Of a DNA stretch of 64,000 nucleotides, positions 39,325 to 48,358 are shown piece by piece. The notes beneath the pieces were generated by a model that had not been told where the DNA came from, did no database searches, and worked only from the letters and a program-made list of their open reading frames with translations. Within the stretch, counting starts at the first letter, position 1. Each line of letters starts with the position of its first letter. Location: assembly GCF_012427845.1 (NCBI RefSeq), contig NZ_CP038498.1:3224001-3288000 (forward strand), given 5' to 3'. The position numbers were made by a program, and so were the translations under genes. The DNA comes from Pectobacterium punjabense. Its GTDB lineage: Bacteria; Pseudomonadota; Gammaproteobacteria; Enterobacterales; Enterobacteriaceae.

Positions 39325-39353
39325 CCTCACCCTACTATTATTCAGGATTCCCT

Positions 39354-42300
39354 ATGCCGCAGTTTTTTATTAATCGCCCTGTTTTTGCCTGGGTTATTGC
39401 CGTGTTTATTGTGCTGTTCGGGATGATCGCCATCCCAAAACTGCCTATTGCTCGCTACCCCTCGGTGGCTCCACCCAGTGTCAATATCTACGCCACGTAT
39501 CCGGGTTCTACGCCTGAGACGATGAACAACAACGTCGTGTCTTTAATCGAGCGTGAGCTGTCTTCGGTTAAAAACCTGCTCTATTTTGAATCATCCAGTG
39601 ACACCACGGGACAGGCAACCATTACCGTCACCTTTAAACCCGGCACCGACCCCGACCTGGCTCAGGTTGACGTGCAAAACCGTATTAAAATCGTCGAGCC
39701 AAGACTGCCTCAGGTGGTACGACAAAATGGCCTCAATGTTGAAGCGTCATCCTCAGGCTTCCTGATGATTATTGGACTTTCCTCAAAGCACGGACAGATG
39801 TCGGACAGCGATTTAAGCGATTATTTCTCCCGTAATATGATTGAAGAATTACGCCGGATTGAAGGCGTTGGCCGCGTCCAGCTGTTTGGATCGGAAAAAG
39901 CGATGCGTGTGTGGATCGATCCGGTCAGGCTCAATCAATATAGCCTGACGCTGAACGATATCAGTCGGGCAATAACCGCAGAGAATGCTCAGATATCCCC
40001 CGGCCGCACGGGCGATTCTCCCGCAGTGCCAGGCCAGCAGGTCACCTATCCTTTACTGGTGAAAGGCCAGCTCAGTTCGCCTGAAGAATTTGGCAATATC
40101 ACACTGAGGTCGAACCGGGACGGTTCACGAGTGGTACTTTCCGATGTTGCTCGTCTGGAGCTTGGACCACAAAGTTATACCTTTTCAACCCGAGAAAATG
40201 GACAGATTTCCACCGGTGCGGCGATTCAGCTTGCTCCGGGAGCGAATGCGGTCAGAACAGCGGATCAAATTAAGCTGCGTCTTGACGACCTGAGTAAAGC
40301 GATGCCCTCAGGCATGCAATACACTATTCCGTTTGATACCACTCCGTTCGTAAAAATTTCGATTGAGAAAGTCGTACACACGTTCATTGAGGCAATGGTG
40401 CTGGTGTTCCTGGTGATGTATCTGTTCTTACAGAATGTCAGGTACACCTTTATCCCCGCCATTGTTGCGCCCATCGCGTTGCTGGGTACTTTCACGGTCA
40501 TGTTGATGTCGGGCTTTTCCATTAACGTGTTGACCATGTTCGGCATGGTTCTGGCGATAGGGATCATCGTGGATGATGCCATCGTGGTCGTGGAAAACGT
40601 TGAACGCATCATGGATGAAGAAGGATTAGGGCCGAAAGAAGCGACGCAGAAAGCGATGAAAGAGATAACCGGGGCAGTTATCGGCATCACGCTGGTGCTC
40701 AGCGCCGTGTTTATTCCCATGGCGATGGCAACGGGATCGGTCGGGGCCATATACCGGCAGTTCACTCTGTCGATGGCGGTTTCGATACTGATTTCCGCTT
40801 TCCTTGCGCTTAGCCTGACACCCGCGCTGTGCGCCACGCTACTGAAACCGATAGATAAAAATGCCCATGAGAAGCGCGGCTTTTTCGGCTGGTTCAACCG
40901 CAAATTCTCGGCGATGACCGACCGTTACGAAAATGGCGTTGCCCGAATGCTGAGGCGAGCAGGAAGGTCGTTGGCTGTCTATGTGGTGCTGTGCCTCGTC
41001 CTGTTCTTATCGATGAGAAGCGTGCCCTCTTCCTTCCTGCCAGAAGAAGATCAGGGGTATTTCCTAACCTCAATTCAGCTGCCTTCGAATGCCACGGCGG
41101 AGCGAACCTTAGGCGTGGTGAAAACGTTTGAAGATACCGTGCTGGGCAGAGAAGGCATCGAAACCAACCTGTCCATCATGGGATTCAGTTTCTCCGGTTC
41201 GGGGCCTAACTCCGCGATGGCATTTACCACGCTAAAAGACTGGGGTGAGCGTAATGGTGCGACCGCAGCGTCCGAATCCGGCCATGTGTTAGAGGCTTTA
41301 TATGGCCACCCTGAAGCTGAAATCTACAGCCTGATGCCCCCTGCGATTGACGAACTCGGAAATTCTTCCGGCTTTGCCATGCGTCTTGAAGACCGAGCGG
41401 GTAAAGGGTATGCCGCGCTTAAAGAGGCTAAAAATCAGCTCCTGGAGCTGGCAGCGAGCAGCAAGGTCGTTCAGGGTGTCTACGTTGACGGTTTGCCCGA
41501 CGGCCAAGTGATTAACCTGCAAATCGACCGTCAGAAAGCCTTCGCGTTAGGTGTGCCATTTGATGAAATCAGCCAGACGTTATCCGGGGCCGTAGGGTCT
41601 TTGTATGTCAATGATTTCCCTAACGCTGACCGTATGCAGCAAGTCATCATTCAGGCAGATGCCCCGTACCGTATGCAGCCAGAGGACATTCTCAAGCTGT
41701 ATGTACGTAATGGCAGTGGTGGAATGGTTCCGCTTTCCGAGTTTGTCCAGGCTAAATGGGAAAATTCACCGCTGCAATTGGTGCGTTATAAAGGCTATCA
41801 GGCCATTAAGATTACCGGTAGTGCAACGGCAGGCTATTCAAGCGGGGACGCCATAAAAGAGATGGAGCGACTGGCAGAACAATTGCCGGAAGGATTTGCC
41901 GTTGAATGGACGGGTCTGTCATTGCAGGAGCAGCAGTCTGCTTCCGAAGCACCGATGCTGATGATTCTGTCAATGCTGGTCGTGTTCCTGGTGCTGGCGG
42001 CGCTTTATGAAAGCTGGGCCGTTCCACTGTCCGTACTGATGGTTGTGCCGTTGGGCCTGTTAGGCGCAGTGCTGGCTGTCATGATGAGAGATATGTCGAA
42101 CGATGTCTTCTTTAAGGTTGGGATGATTACCATCATTGGCCTGTCGGCAAAGAACGCGATCCTCATCGTAGAGTTTGCCAAACAACTGCATGAGAGCGGC
42201 AAAGGTTTGCTTGAGTCTACGATTGAAGCGGCGCGGATGCGTCTGCGGCCTATTCTAATGACTTCTCTGGCGTTTACCCTAGGCGTAGTGCCCCTGATGA

Positions 42301-42455
42301 TTGCCAGCGGAGCCAGCGCAGAAACACAGCATGCCATCGGTACGGGCGTATTTGGTGGTATGGTCAGCGGAACGATACTGGCAATATTCTTCGTCCCTGT
42401 CTTTTACTTCTCAGTCATGAAAGTGGTCGAGAAATTTACCCGCAATAAGGCTTAA
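39354..42455 (+). CDS. RND multidrug efflux permease, AdeB/AcrB-like (HAE1)
   Basis: Inner-membrane proton-drug antiporter of 1033 aa, the normal HAE1 length. It begins PQFFINRPVFAWVIAVFIVLFGMIAIPKLPIARYPSVAPP. The first transmembrane bundle holds GMVLAIGIIVDDAIVVVENVER with the proton-relay Asp pair, and the second holds FFKVGMITIIGLSAKNAILIVEFAK with the Lys. Both large periplasmic loops are present. No break was seen. Its gene follows the adaptor by 29 bp and is under likely control of the divergent AdeRS-like pair. Confidence 0.95.
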   Translation: MPQFFINRPVFAWVIAVFIVLFGMIAIPKLPIARYPSVAPPSVNIYATYPGSTPETMNNNVVSLIERELSSVKNLLYFESSSDTTGQATITVTFKPGTDPDLAQVDVQNRIKIVEPRLPQVVRQNGLNVEASSSGFLMIIGLSSKHGQMSDSDLSDYFSRNMIEELRRIEGVGRVQLFGSEKAMRVWIDPVRLNQYSLTLNDISRAITAENAQISPGRTGDSPAVPGQQVTYPLLVKGQLSSPEEFGNITLRSNRDGSRVVLSDVARLELGPQSYTFSTRENGQISTGAAIQLAPGANAVRTADQIKLRLDDLSKAMPSGMQYTIPFDTTPFVKISIEKVVHTFIEAMVLVFLVMYLFLQNVRYTFIPAIVAPIALLGTFTVMLMSGFSINVLTMFGMVLAIGIIVDDAIVVVENVERIMDEEGLGPKEATQKAMKEITGAVIGITLVLSAVFIPMAMATGSVGAIYRQFTLSMAVSILISAFLALSLTPALCATLLKPIDKNAHEKRGFFGWFNRKFSAMTDRYENGVARMLRRAGRSLAVYVVLCLVLFLSMRSVPSSFLPEEDQGYFLTSIQLPSNATAERTLGVVKTFEDTVLGREGIETNLSIMGFSFSGSGPNSAMAFTTLKDWGERNGATAASESGHVLEALYGHPEAEIYSLMPPAIDELGNSSGFAMRLEDRAGKGYAALKEAKNQLLELAASSKVVQGVYVDGLPDGQVINLQIDRQKAFALGVPFDEISQTLSGAVGSLYVNDFPNADRMQQVIIQADAPYRMQPEDILKLYVRNGSGGMVPLSEFVQAKWENSPLQLVRYKGYQAIKITGSATAGYSSGDAIKEMERLAEQLPEGFAVEWTGLSLQEQQSASEAPMLMILSMLVVFLVLAALYESWAVPLSVLMVVPLGLLGAVLAVMMRDMSNDVFFKVGMITIIGLSAKNAILIVEFAKQLHESGKGLLESTIEAARMRLRPILMTSLAFTLGVVPLMIASGASAETQHAIGTGVFGGMVSGTILAIFFVPVFYFSVMKVVEKFTRNKA

Positions 42456-42505
42456 TTTTTAGTGAAGGGCGTATCGTATGATGCGCCCTCATTGATGGGG
42501 GACAC

Positions 42506-42895
42506 ATGGCATCAGTCTATACTTACCATCAGGGCATTATTGATGAACTGATCCGTTGGATAGTGCAACAACACGACAAACCCGTCACAACCGCTATTGT
42601 TGCGGAACGCGCAGGTTTTTCTCTCTGGTATATGCAGAGAGTGTTTAAACAGCGGACAGGTATTACACTGGGAAAATATATAAAAGATGTCAAACTTGGC
42701 AAGGCAGTGCTTGAGTTAATTAAAGGGAATGAACCGGTTATTATTACGGCTCTTCAGAGCGGTTATGAATCCCAACAAACCTTTACCCGTGCGATAAAAA
42801 ACTATACGGGCTTAACTCCAGGGGAGATTAAGCGGCTGCCTGACGAGCAAAAGATGAACTTGCTTGAACGGGTACTACATCGGCGTTGCGAGTGA
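42506..42895 (+). CDS. AraC-family regulator, MarA/SoxS-size
   Basis: DNA-binding protein of 129 aa made only of the two helix-turn-helix units, like MarA (127 aa), SoxS and RamA. The HTHs are TTAIVAERAGFSLWYMQRVFKQRTG and PVIITALQSGYESQQTFTRAIKNYTGLTPGEIK. No ligand-binding domain exists, so activity should follow its amount. It lies 50 bp after the pump gene, in the same direction, with a GGGCG/CGCCC stem between; it probably amplifies expression of the pump or of mar-type targets. Confidence 0.9.
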   Translation: MASVYTYHQGIIDELIRWIVQQHDKPVTTAIVAERAGFSLWYMQRVFKQRTGITLGKYIKDVKLGKAVLELIKGNEPVIITALQSGYESQQTFTRAIKNYTGLTPGEIKRLPDEQKMNLLERVLHRRCE

Positions 42896-43295
42896 AGCAA
42901 AACAGCCGAAGAATAACATTGAAGGCCTGTGATTACCTTCCTCCTCTTAATTGTCATTGTCGCACCGTGATGTTCATCATATCGGCTAGGACGCATTGTT
43001 GATCACACTATCGGCAATCGGTTCAGCTAGCCGCTCCTAACCCCATGGATGCCAGCGGTGAATCCTGTAAAACAGGGCTTCTGCACTAACGTCGATCCTA
43101 ACCGCACACCTGATCATGAATATAATTCATATTTGATGAAATTAACTCTCTTTCACTCGCCCAATGACTCTGGCATAAAATATGCAATATTAACTTATCG
43201 ACAACATGAAGATAACTGAATAAGAAACAATCAAAGCCATTAAAATCAACAAATTAATTCAGTTTTCATATCAAAATTTAGGATACAAGAACACA
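42896..43295. other. Spacer upstream of mesX
   Basis: 400 bp without a gene. The right half is AT-rich and probably holds the mesX promoter; a short CCTG-TAAAA-CAGG hairpin lies at about 43064-43076. I saw no MetJ box (AGACGTCT-type) and no riboswitch that I could recognise. Confidence 0.4.
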
Positions 43296-44273
43296 ATGAA
43301 CAAAGATTTTACATTTACCATTAAAAGCATTTGTTTCGATGAAAATTATAACCCTTCAGAAAATACGCGCATCACGACCAACTTTGCTAACCTGGCCAGA
43401 GGAGAGAAGCGCCAGGAGAACTTACGCAACACGTTAGTGATGATTGACAATCGTTTCAATTCTCTGGCGCATTGGGATAACCCCAAAAGCGATCGTTACT
43501 CTGTCGAACTTGAAATCATTTCCGTCGAGATTGATATTGAAGGCAATGGCGACACCTTCCCGGCAATTGAGATATTGAAAACCAATATTGTCGATAAAAA
43601 AACAAACGAACGCATTGAAGGCATTGTAGGGAATAACTTTTCTTCTTACGTGCGAGATTATGATTTTAGCGTATTACTGCCAGAACATAATAAGAGTCAC
43701 CCCGGATTTAGCACGCCAGATAATTTTGGCGAGTTGCATGGTAAATTATTTAAATGTTTCACAAATTCAATTTATTACAAAAATAACTTTAATAAACAAC
43801 CCGTTATATGCTTGAGCGTTTCAAGTAAAAACACCTATCATCGGACGGGGAATCAGCATCCTGTGCTGGGCATCGAATACCAGCAAAATGAGTCTTCCTT
43901 GACCGATCATTATTTCGAAAAAATGGGATTACAGGCTCGCTACTTTATGCCTGAAAATAGTGTCGCACCTTTAGCTTTCTATTTTTCTGGTGATTTACTG
44001 AGCGATTACACGAATCTTGAGCTTATCAGTACCATCAGCACGATGGAGACTTTCCAAAAGATTTATCGACCTGAGATTTACAATGCTAACTCGGCGGCAG
44101 GGCATACTTATCAACCCAATCTGAATCATCAGGATCATTCATTAACAAAAATTGTTTATGATCGGGTAGAACGTAGTCAGTTGGCGATTGAGCAAGGGAA
44201 GTTTACTGAAGAGCAATTCATCAAACCATACAAGAATATTCTTGAACAATGGTCTGCTCACTACGCGCTTTGA
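43296..44273 (+). CDS. mesX: MesX, DUF1852 partner of methionine synthase MesD
   Basis: DUF1852 protein of 325 aa (MNKDFTFTIKSICFDENYNPSENTRITTNFANLARGE at the start). DUF1852 proteins are found next to short MetE-like synthases, and the pair MesD-MesX was shown genetically to make methionine without methyl-folate, apparently needing oxygen. MesX might supply or protect the methyl donor step; its chemistry is not settled. No signal peptide or metal motif is obvious, though a His-rich NHQDHS segment occurs near residue 275. It is 27 bp upstream of mesD. Confidence 0.88.
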   Translation: MNKDFTFTIKSICFDENYNPSENTRITTNFANLARGEKRQENLRNTLVMIDNRFNSLAHWDNPKSDRYSVELEIISVEIDIEGNGDTFPAIEILKTNIVDKKTNERIEGIVGNNFSSYVRDYDFSVLLPEHNKSHPGFSTPDNFGELHGKLFKCFTNSIYYKNNFNKQPVICLSVSSKNTYHRTGNQHPVLGIEYQQNESSLTDHYFEKMGLQARYFMPENSVAPLAFYFSGDLLSDYTNLELISTISTMETFQKIYRPEIYNANSAAGHTYQPNLNHQDHSLTKIVYDRVERSQLAIEQGKFTEEQFIKPYKNILEQWSAHYAL

Positions 44274-44300
44274 TTCACTAAAACGATAAGGTCACCTGCT

Positions 44301-45332
44301 ATGAAAAGATTGCTACCGACTTCGACTGCGGGCAGTTTGCCCAAACCGTCCTGGCTCGCAGAGCCAGAGAAACTGTGGTCCCCCTGGAAATTACAAAACG
44401 AAGAGTTAATTGACGGGAAAAAAGACGCCCTGAGTTTATCGCTGTTTGATCAACTGCGCGCAGGTATTGATATTGTCAGCGATGGTGAGCAAACGCGCCA
44501 ACACTTTGTCACAACGTTCATTGAGCACCTTAGCGGCGTGGATTTTGAGAAACGTGAAGTCGTTAAAATTCGTAATCGCTATGATGCGAGCGTACCGACT
44601 GTTGTCGGTGCGGTGGCGCGTCAAAAACCCGTTTTTGTTGAAGATGCCAAATTCTTACGTCAGCTCACCAAGCAACCGATTAAATGGGCTCTGCCAGGGC
44701 CAATGACGATGATCGATACGCTGTATGATAACCACTATAAAAGCCGCGAAAAACTGGCTTGGGAATTCGCCAAAATTCTCAATCAGGAAGCTAAAGAATT
44801 AGAAGCCGCGGGTGTGGATATTATTCAGTTCGATGAGCCAGCCTTTAATGTCTTTTTTGAAGAGGTGAATGATTGGGGTATCGCCGCGTTAGAAAGGGCG
44901 ATTGAAGGGCTGAAATGTGAGACGGCGGTACACATTTGCTACGGGTACGGCATCAAAGCCAATACCGATTGGAAAAAGACGCTGGGATCAGAGTGGCGGC
45001 AATATGAAGAAGCGTTTCCTAAACTGCAAACGTCCAATATCGATATCATCTCGCTGGAATGCCACAACTCGCATGTTCCCATGGACCTGCTTGAGCTGAT
45101 TCGCGGTAAAAAAGTGATGGTTGGAGCCATTGACGTGGCAACCAATGCCGTCGAGACACCGGAAGACGTCGCCAATACGCTACGCAAAGCACTTCAGTTT
45201 GTCGATGCCGACAAGCTCTACCCTTCAACCAACTGTGGTATGGCTCCTTTATCTCGTCGGGTAGCGACAGGCAAGCTCAATGCGTTAAGTGCAGGCGCAG
45301 ACATCGTCCGAAGAGAACTCTCGGCTAAATAA
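44301..45332 (+). CDS. mesD: Folate-independent methionine synthase MesD
   Basis: Single-domain MetE-type protein of 343 aa that corresponds to the C-terminal catalytic half of MetE. It begins LLPTSTAGSLPKP (the homocysteine loop). Metal ligands expected in this fold are visible as His and Cys in AVHICYGYG, Glu in DIISLECHN and Cys in STNCGM. It lacks the N-terminal folate-binding half, so methyl-tetrahydrofolate triglutamate is probably not the donor. It would convert homocysteine to methionine with MesX. A terminator follows at 45376. Confidence 0.9.
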   Translation: MKRLLPTSTAGSLPKPSWLAEPEKLWSPWKLQNEELIDGKKDALSLSLFDQLRAGIDIVSDGEQTRQHFVTTFIEHLSGVDFEKREVVKIRNRYDASVPTVVGAVARQKPVFVEDAKFLRQLTKQPIKWALPGPMTMIDTLYDNHYKSREKLAWEFAKILNQEAKELEAAGVDIIQFDEPAFNVFFEEVNDWGIAALERAIEGLKCETAVHICYGYGIKANTDWKKTLGSEWRQYEEAFPKLQTSNIDIISLECHNSHVPMDLLELIRGKKVMVGAIDVATNAVETPEDVANTLRKALQFVDADKLYPSTNCGMAPLSRRVATGKLNALSAGADIVRRELSAK

Positions 45333-45375
45333 CGCTCTAGACACGTTTCCCGTGCCAGCATTCCAGTTAGATAAA

Positions 45376-45407
45376 AAAGACCCCGGATAAACCTATCCAG
45401 GGTCTTT
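45376..45407. terminator. Bidirectional terminator between mesD and dltC
   Basis: AAAGACCCCGGATA and TATCCAGGGTCTTT arms flank a 4-base loop with one mismatch; A-rich sequence lies before it and the arms end in T. It serves the convergent mesD and dlt transcripts. Confidence 0.85.
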
Positions 45408-45437
45408 ACACCGTGCAAAACCGTCACCGCTTAAGGA

Positions 45438-45659
45438 TTAGCCGCGGTTCTCTTCAATGTAGCGAGCCAATTCTGCTGGGGTCTTCAGAACGGTAGCAAC
45501 TTCGGTTGGTGGGATCACGCAGCCGTAAACGTCCTGCACTTCCAGCACCAGATCGACCGCCAGAATCGAGTCGAGAATATCAGACTCAATCAGTTCATCG
45601 TTAAAGCCCACTTTACGGGATAAGATCTTTTCAAACAGCGCAAGTATTTCTTGTTCCAT
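45438..45659 (-). CDS. dltC: D-alanyl carrier protein, DltC-like
   Basis: Acyl-carrier-type protein of 73 aa, last gene of the dlt operon. The phosphopantetheine attachment Ser lies in ESDILDSILAVDL, and acidic helices follow as in DltC. It would receive D-alanine from DltA and pass it to DltB for transfer across the inner membrane. It lies 17 bp after dltA. Confidence 0.88.
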   Translation of the reverse strand: MEQEILALFEKILSRKVGFNDELIESDILDSILAVDLVLEVQDVYGCVIPPTEVATVLKTPAELARYIEENRG

Positions 45660-45676
45660 GATTTTTCCTGAGAAAA

Positions 45677-47110
45677 TTAAATCGTGCGGGCATGAGTATC
45701 CAGCAGTTTACGATCGATTTTGCCGTTAGGATTCAGCGGCAACGCATCTTTTATAATGATTTGGGAAGGCACCATATAGGGTGGAATCACCTTAGAGAGC
45801 GAGGTTTTAATCGCTTCTGGTGCTAAGTTCGTCACGCAGAATGCTGCAATACGCAGCACGCCACCGCCCGATTTCATCAACGGCAGGACAACCGCTTCGC
45901 TGATGTCGGATATCGCCAGCAGGCGGTTTTCAATTTCGTTGATTTCAATACGGTAACCATTGAGTTTGATCTGGCTGTCATTACGACCCTGACAGTACAA
46001 CAACCCGTTCTCATAGCCCAGGTCGCCGGTTCTATAGCCTCGAAATGCTTCACTTTCCCGGTGCAACAATTTCTCAGCGTTCTCCTGCGCGAGCCCGAGG
46101 TAGCCACGCATCACGTTTTTGCCCCAGATAATCAACTCACCTTCAGCGGTAATTTCCATTCTGGAGTCCGGCATCATCGCGCCGACAGGCAGCAGATCGT
46201 TGTCGCTGTGCAGAATGTCATCGGTGATTTCGATAACGGTGGTAGCGACAGTCGCTTCCGTTGGGCCATAAGAGTTGAGGATTTTGGCGTGCGGAAAGCG
46301 GCGACGTAATTGTTTTACCAACGCTTTATTGAGTACTTCGCCAATAAATACAAAGACGTTAAGTTCAGGTAGATATTCACTGTTGAACTGGGGGGAAAGC
46401 AGCTTCTGGTAGGCGAAAGATGGCGTTGAAACCCAGACGGAAACGCCGTTGTCTTTCAGGCGATCGAGCCAGTTTTCGGCGGCAATATCCTCTTTCGCAT
46501 TCAGAACGATGTGCCCTCCGGTTGCCAGGTTCGCCAGCAGCGGAATCAAGGAGAGATCGAAGCTGAACACCGCATGGTTCATCAGCACCGGTATGTCTGG
46601 TAGCGAGAAGTCCTCACGCACCCATTTCATGAAGTGCCACAGGCTTTCACGCCCAATCTGCACCCCTTTCGGCTTCCCGGTGCTGCCGGAAGTGAACATG
46701 ATATAGGCGAGATCCTGCTCAACCAGCGCCTGACCAGCCTCACCCGTCGCAATAAACTGCCTGGTCGCGACATCGTAGTAGTAAGGGGCGTTCGCCAGGT
46801 GGCAAATCTCCTTGAGCCGCTCCTGCGGATAGATGCAGTCCACCGGGATATACGGAATGTTATGCAGCAGGCAGCTATAGATCGCCACGGCGAATTCCGC
46901 CTGCTGATGCCCATATAACACAACAGGCGAACCTGCGGGCCGCCGGCATTGCTGATAGCGATGCGACCAGTCAGTGACAGCGACGGAAAGCTGTTGCCAG
47001 GTCATCGCTTCATCGCTGCCGCTAATCGCCAACTGAGTTGGGTTAGCGGGCTCGAGTAATGCCGCACGCAGGAAATCTTGTAGTTCCTGAAGTTCTGAGT
47101 GAAGGTTCAT
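45677..47110 (-). CDS. dltA: D-alanine carrier-protein ligase, DltA-like
   Basis: Adenylation enzyme of 477 aa (DltA is about 505). Motifs are A3 FTSGSTGKPKGVQIG, A5 NSYGPTEATV, A7 GYRTGDLG and the A10 Lys in LPLNPNGKIDRK, all intact. It would activate D-alanine and load it on DltC. Other amino acids are possible because only the operon context fixes the substrate. Its ATG overlaps the dltB stop as ATGA. Confidence 0.88.
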   Translation of the reverse strand: MNLHSELQELQDFLRAALLEPANPTQLAISGSDEAMTWQQLSVAVTDWSHRYQQCRRPAGSPVVLYGHQQAEFAVAIYSCLLHNIPYIPVDCIYPQERLKEICHLANAPYYYDVATRQFIATGEAGQALVEQDLAYIMFTSGSTGKPKGVQIGRESLWHFMKWVREDFSLPDIPVLMNHAVFSFDLSLIPLLANLATGGHIVLNAKEDIAAENWLDRLKDNGVSVWVSTPSFAYQKLLSPQFNSEYLPELNVFVFIGEVLNKALVKQLRRRFPHAKILNSYGPTEATVATTVIEITDDILHSDNDLLPVGAMMPDSRMEITAEGELIIWGKNVMRGYLGLAQENAEKLLHRESEAFRGYRTGDLGYENGLLYCQGRNDSQIKLNGYRIEINEIENRLLAISDISEAVVLPLMKSGGGVLRIAAFCVTNLAPEAIKTSLSKVIPPYMVPSQIIIKDALPLNPNGKIDRKLLDTHARTI

Positions 47111-48228
47111 AGAGGAGACATTCCGCTAAAGATGTAGAGGGAGGCCGCAGCGCTTGTCAGCGTCAGAATTCGACCGATGAACACAATAACCGGATGATGT
47201 AGACAATTATTCAAAGCCGGACTACGTTTGGCAGACCACTGCAACATGTTATGAACAACGGAAATGGCACCAAACAGCGCGCCGCTAATAACATAGTGTC
47301 GTTCAAGCCCGTTCCATGCCCCCATGCAAAACAGGGTGCAGAAAATGCCGATATTCTGCGCCAGCGTTTTGTTCTGTCGGAAAAAATCGAGCTTCATCAG
47401 ATTCATATAAATCGGCATAAAGACCACGTCCCTCAGCCATTCAGACAGGCTGATATGGAAGCGCCGCCAGAAATCCTGCGGGTTTTTCGCCAAAATGGGC
47501 ATATTGAAGTTCGCTGGGATATTCAGGCCAAATAAGCGCCCTGCCCCAATAGCCATATTGCTGTAGCCGGCAAAATCAAAATAGAGATAGGCGCTGTAGG
47601 CCAACGACATCACCACGCCAACGCTTACTGTAAACGGACGATGGCTCCACGACTCAATCACCAGATTATTGATCAGCATGGCGAATAAGAACTTCTGAAT
47701 AATACCGGTAAATATTTGCTCCATAGCCACTAAAAACTGCTCACGGGTAATAATAAAGACCGGTTTATTAATATCAGTAAGCCATGTCCGCCAGCGATAC
47801 ATTGGACCGGCCAGAATAATGAATGGCATAAACAGATAGCAGAAGTAATGCAGGAAATTCTGGCCGTCTTTTTTGCTGCGATAAAGCAGAACATCAATGG
47901 CGCGGAAGGTCATAAAAGACAGACCAATCATGCCCCAGTGATTGTTAAGGTGTAATTTCACTAAAAACAGCGGGAGCAACGTCAGGCTGACCGCCTGCCA
48001 GGTTTTTAGCCAGCCTTTTTCTTTTAAGGTGACGAGAATATAAAAACTCAGGAAAACCGCCACAGGAACAAAGTAATCCCCCTGGAAAATATATCCCCAG
48101 CCCAGCACCGCCAAGACGGAAAAGGCGGATAAATACGTCAGCCGATAACTGAACGCGCGGTTAACCAGCGCAAACAATAATGCTGATGAAAACAGAAGGA
48201 AAAAAAACATTCCGGAGCTGTACATCAT
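47107..48228 (-). CDS. dltB: MBOAT acyltransferase, DltB-like
   Basis: Polytopic inner-membrane MBOAT protein of 373 aa with about ten segments. It has the DltB-type FWRRFHISLSEWLRDVVFMPIYMNL with its conserved His. The second MBOAT motif, usually WHG, reads GAWNGLERHY here, so Asn stands in for the key His; another His lies five residues on. The role would be moving D-alanine from carrier to the periplasmic side, with DltX and DltD. Its start lies 7 bp after dltX. Possibly it belongs to a divergent subfamily. Confidence 0.87.
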   Translation of the reverse strand: MMYSSGMFFFLLFSSALLFALVNRAFSYRLTYLSAFSVLAVLGWGYIFQGDYFVPVAVFLSFYILVTLKEKGWLKTWQAVSLTLLPLFLVKLHLNNHWGMIGLSFMTFRAIDVLLYRSKKDGQNFLHYFCYLFMPFIILAGPMYRWRTWLTDINKPVFIITREQFLVAMEQIFTGIIQKFLFAMLINNLVIESWSHRPFTVSVGVVMSLAYSAYLYFDFAGYSNMAIGAGRLFGLNIPANFNMPILAKNPQDFWRRFHISLSEWLRDVVFMPIYMNLMKLDFFRQNKTLAQNIGIFCTLFCMGAWNGLERHYVISGALFGAISVVHNMLQWSAKRSPALNNCLHHPVIVFIGRILTLTSAAASLYIFSGMSPL

Positions 48229-48235
48229 TCATCCT

Positions 48236-48358
48236 TCAGAATTTTTGATATTCAAAATGCACTTTTAAACTCATGCTTTCATCAACAGAGGTCCACGCGA
48301 CAATGGTTACTGCCAGAAAGAGATAAAGGAAAAAAAGGCGAATGGCGGTTTTCATCAT
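48236..48358 (-). CDS. dltX: DltX-like single-pass microprotein, 40 aa
   Basis: A 40-residue frame too short for routine calling. It starts MMKTAIRLFFLYLF, has one membrane segment (~8-22, FFLYLFLAVTIVAW) and ends HFEYQKF. The ATG shares ATGA with the dltD stop, and dltB starts 7 bp after its stop, so it is embedded in the operon. DltX of Gram-positive dlt operons is also a tiny one-pass protein whose C-terminus ends in a conserved Y/F-rich motif and carries D-alanine. The ending here fits that pattern. Confidence 0.82.
   Translation of the reverse strand: MMKTAIRLFFLYLFLAVTIVAWTSVDESMSLKVHFEYQKF

Noticed and set aside
40265..40903. Minus-strand open frame of 212 codons
   Set aside because: Shadow of the RND pump gene, with no domain and no ribosome site.
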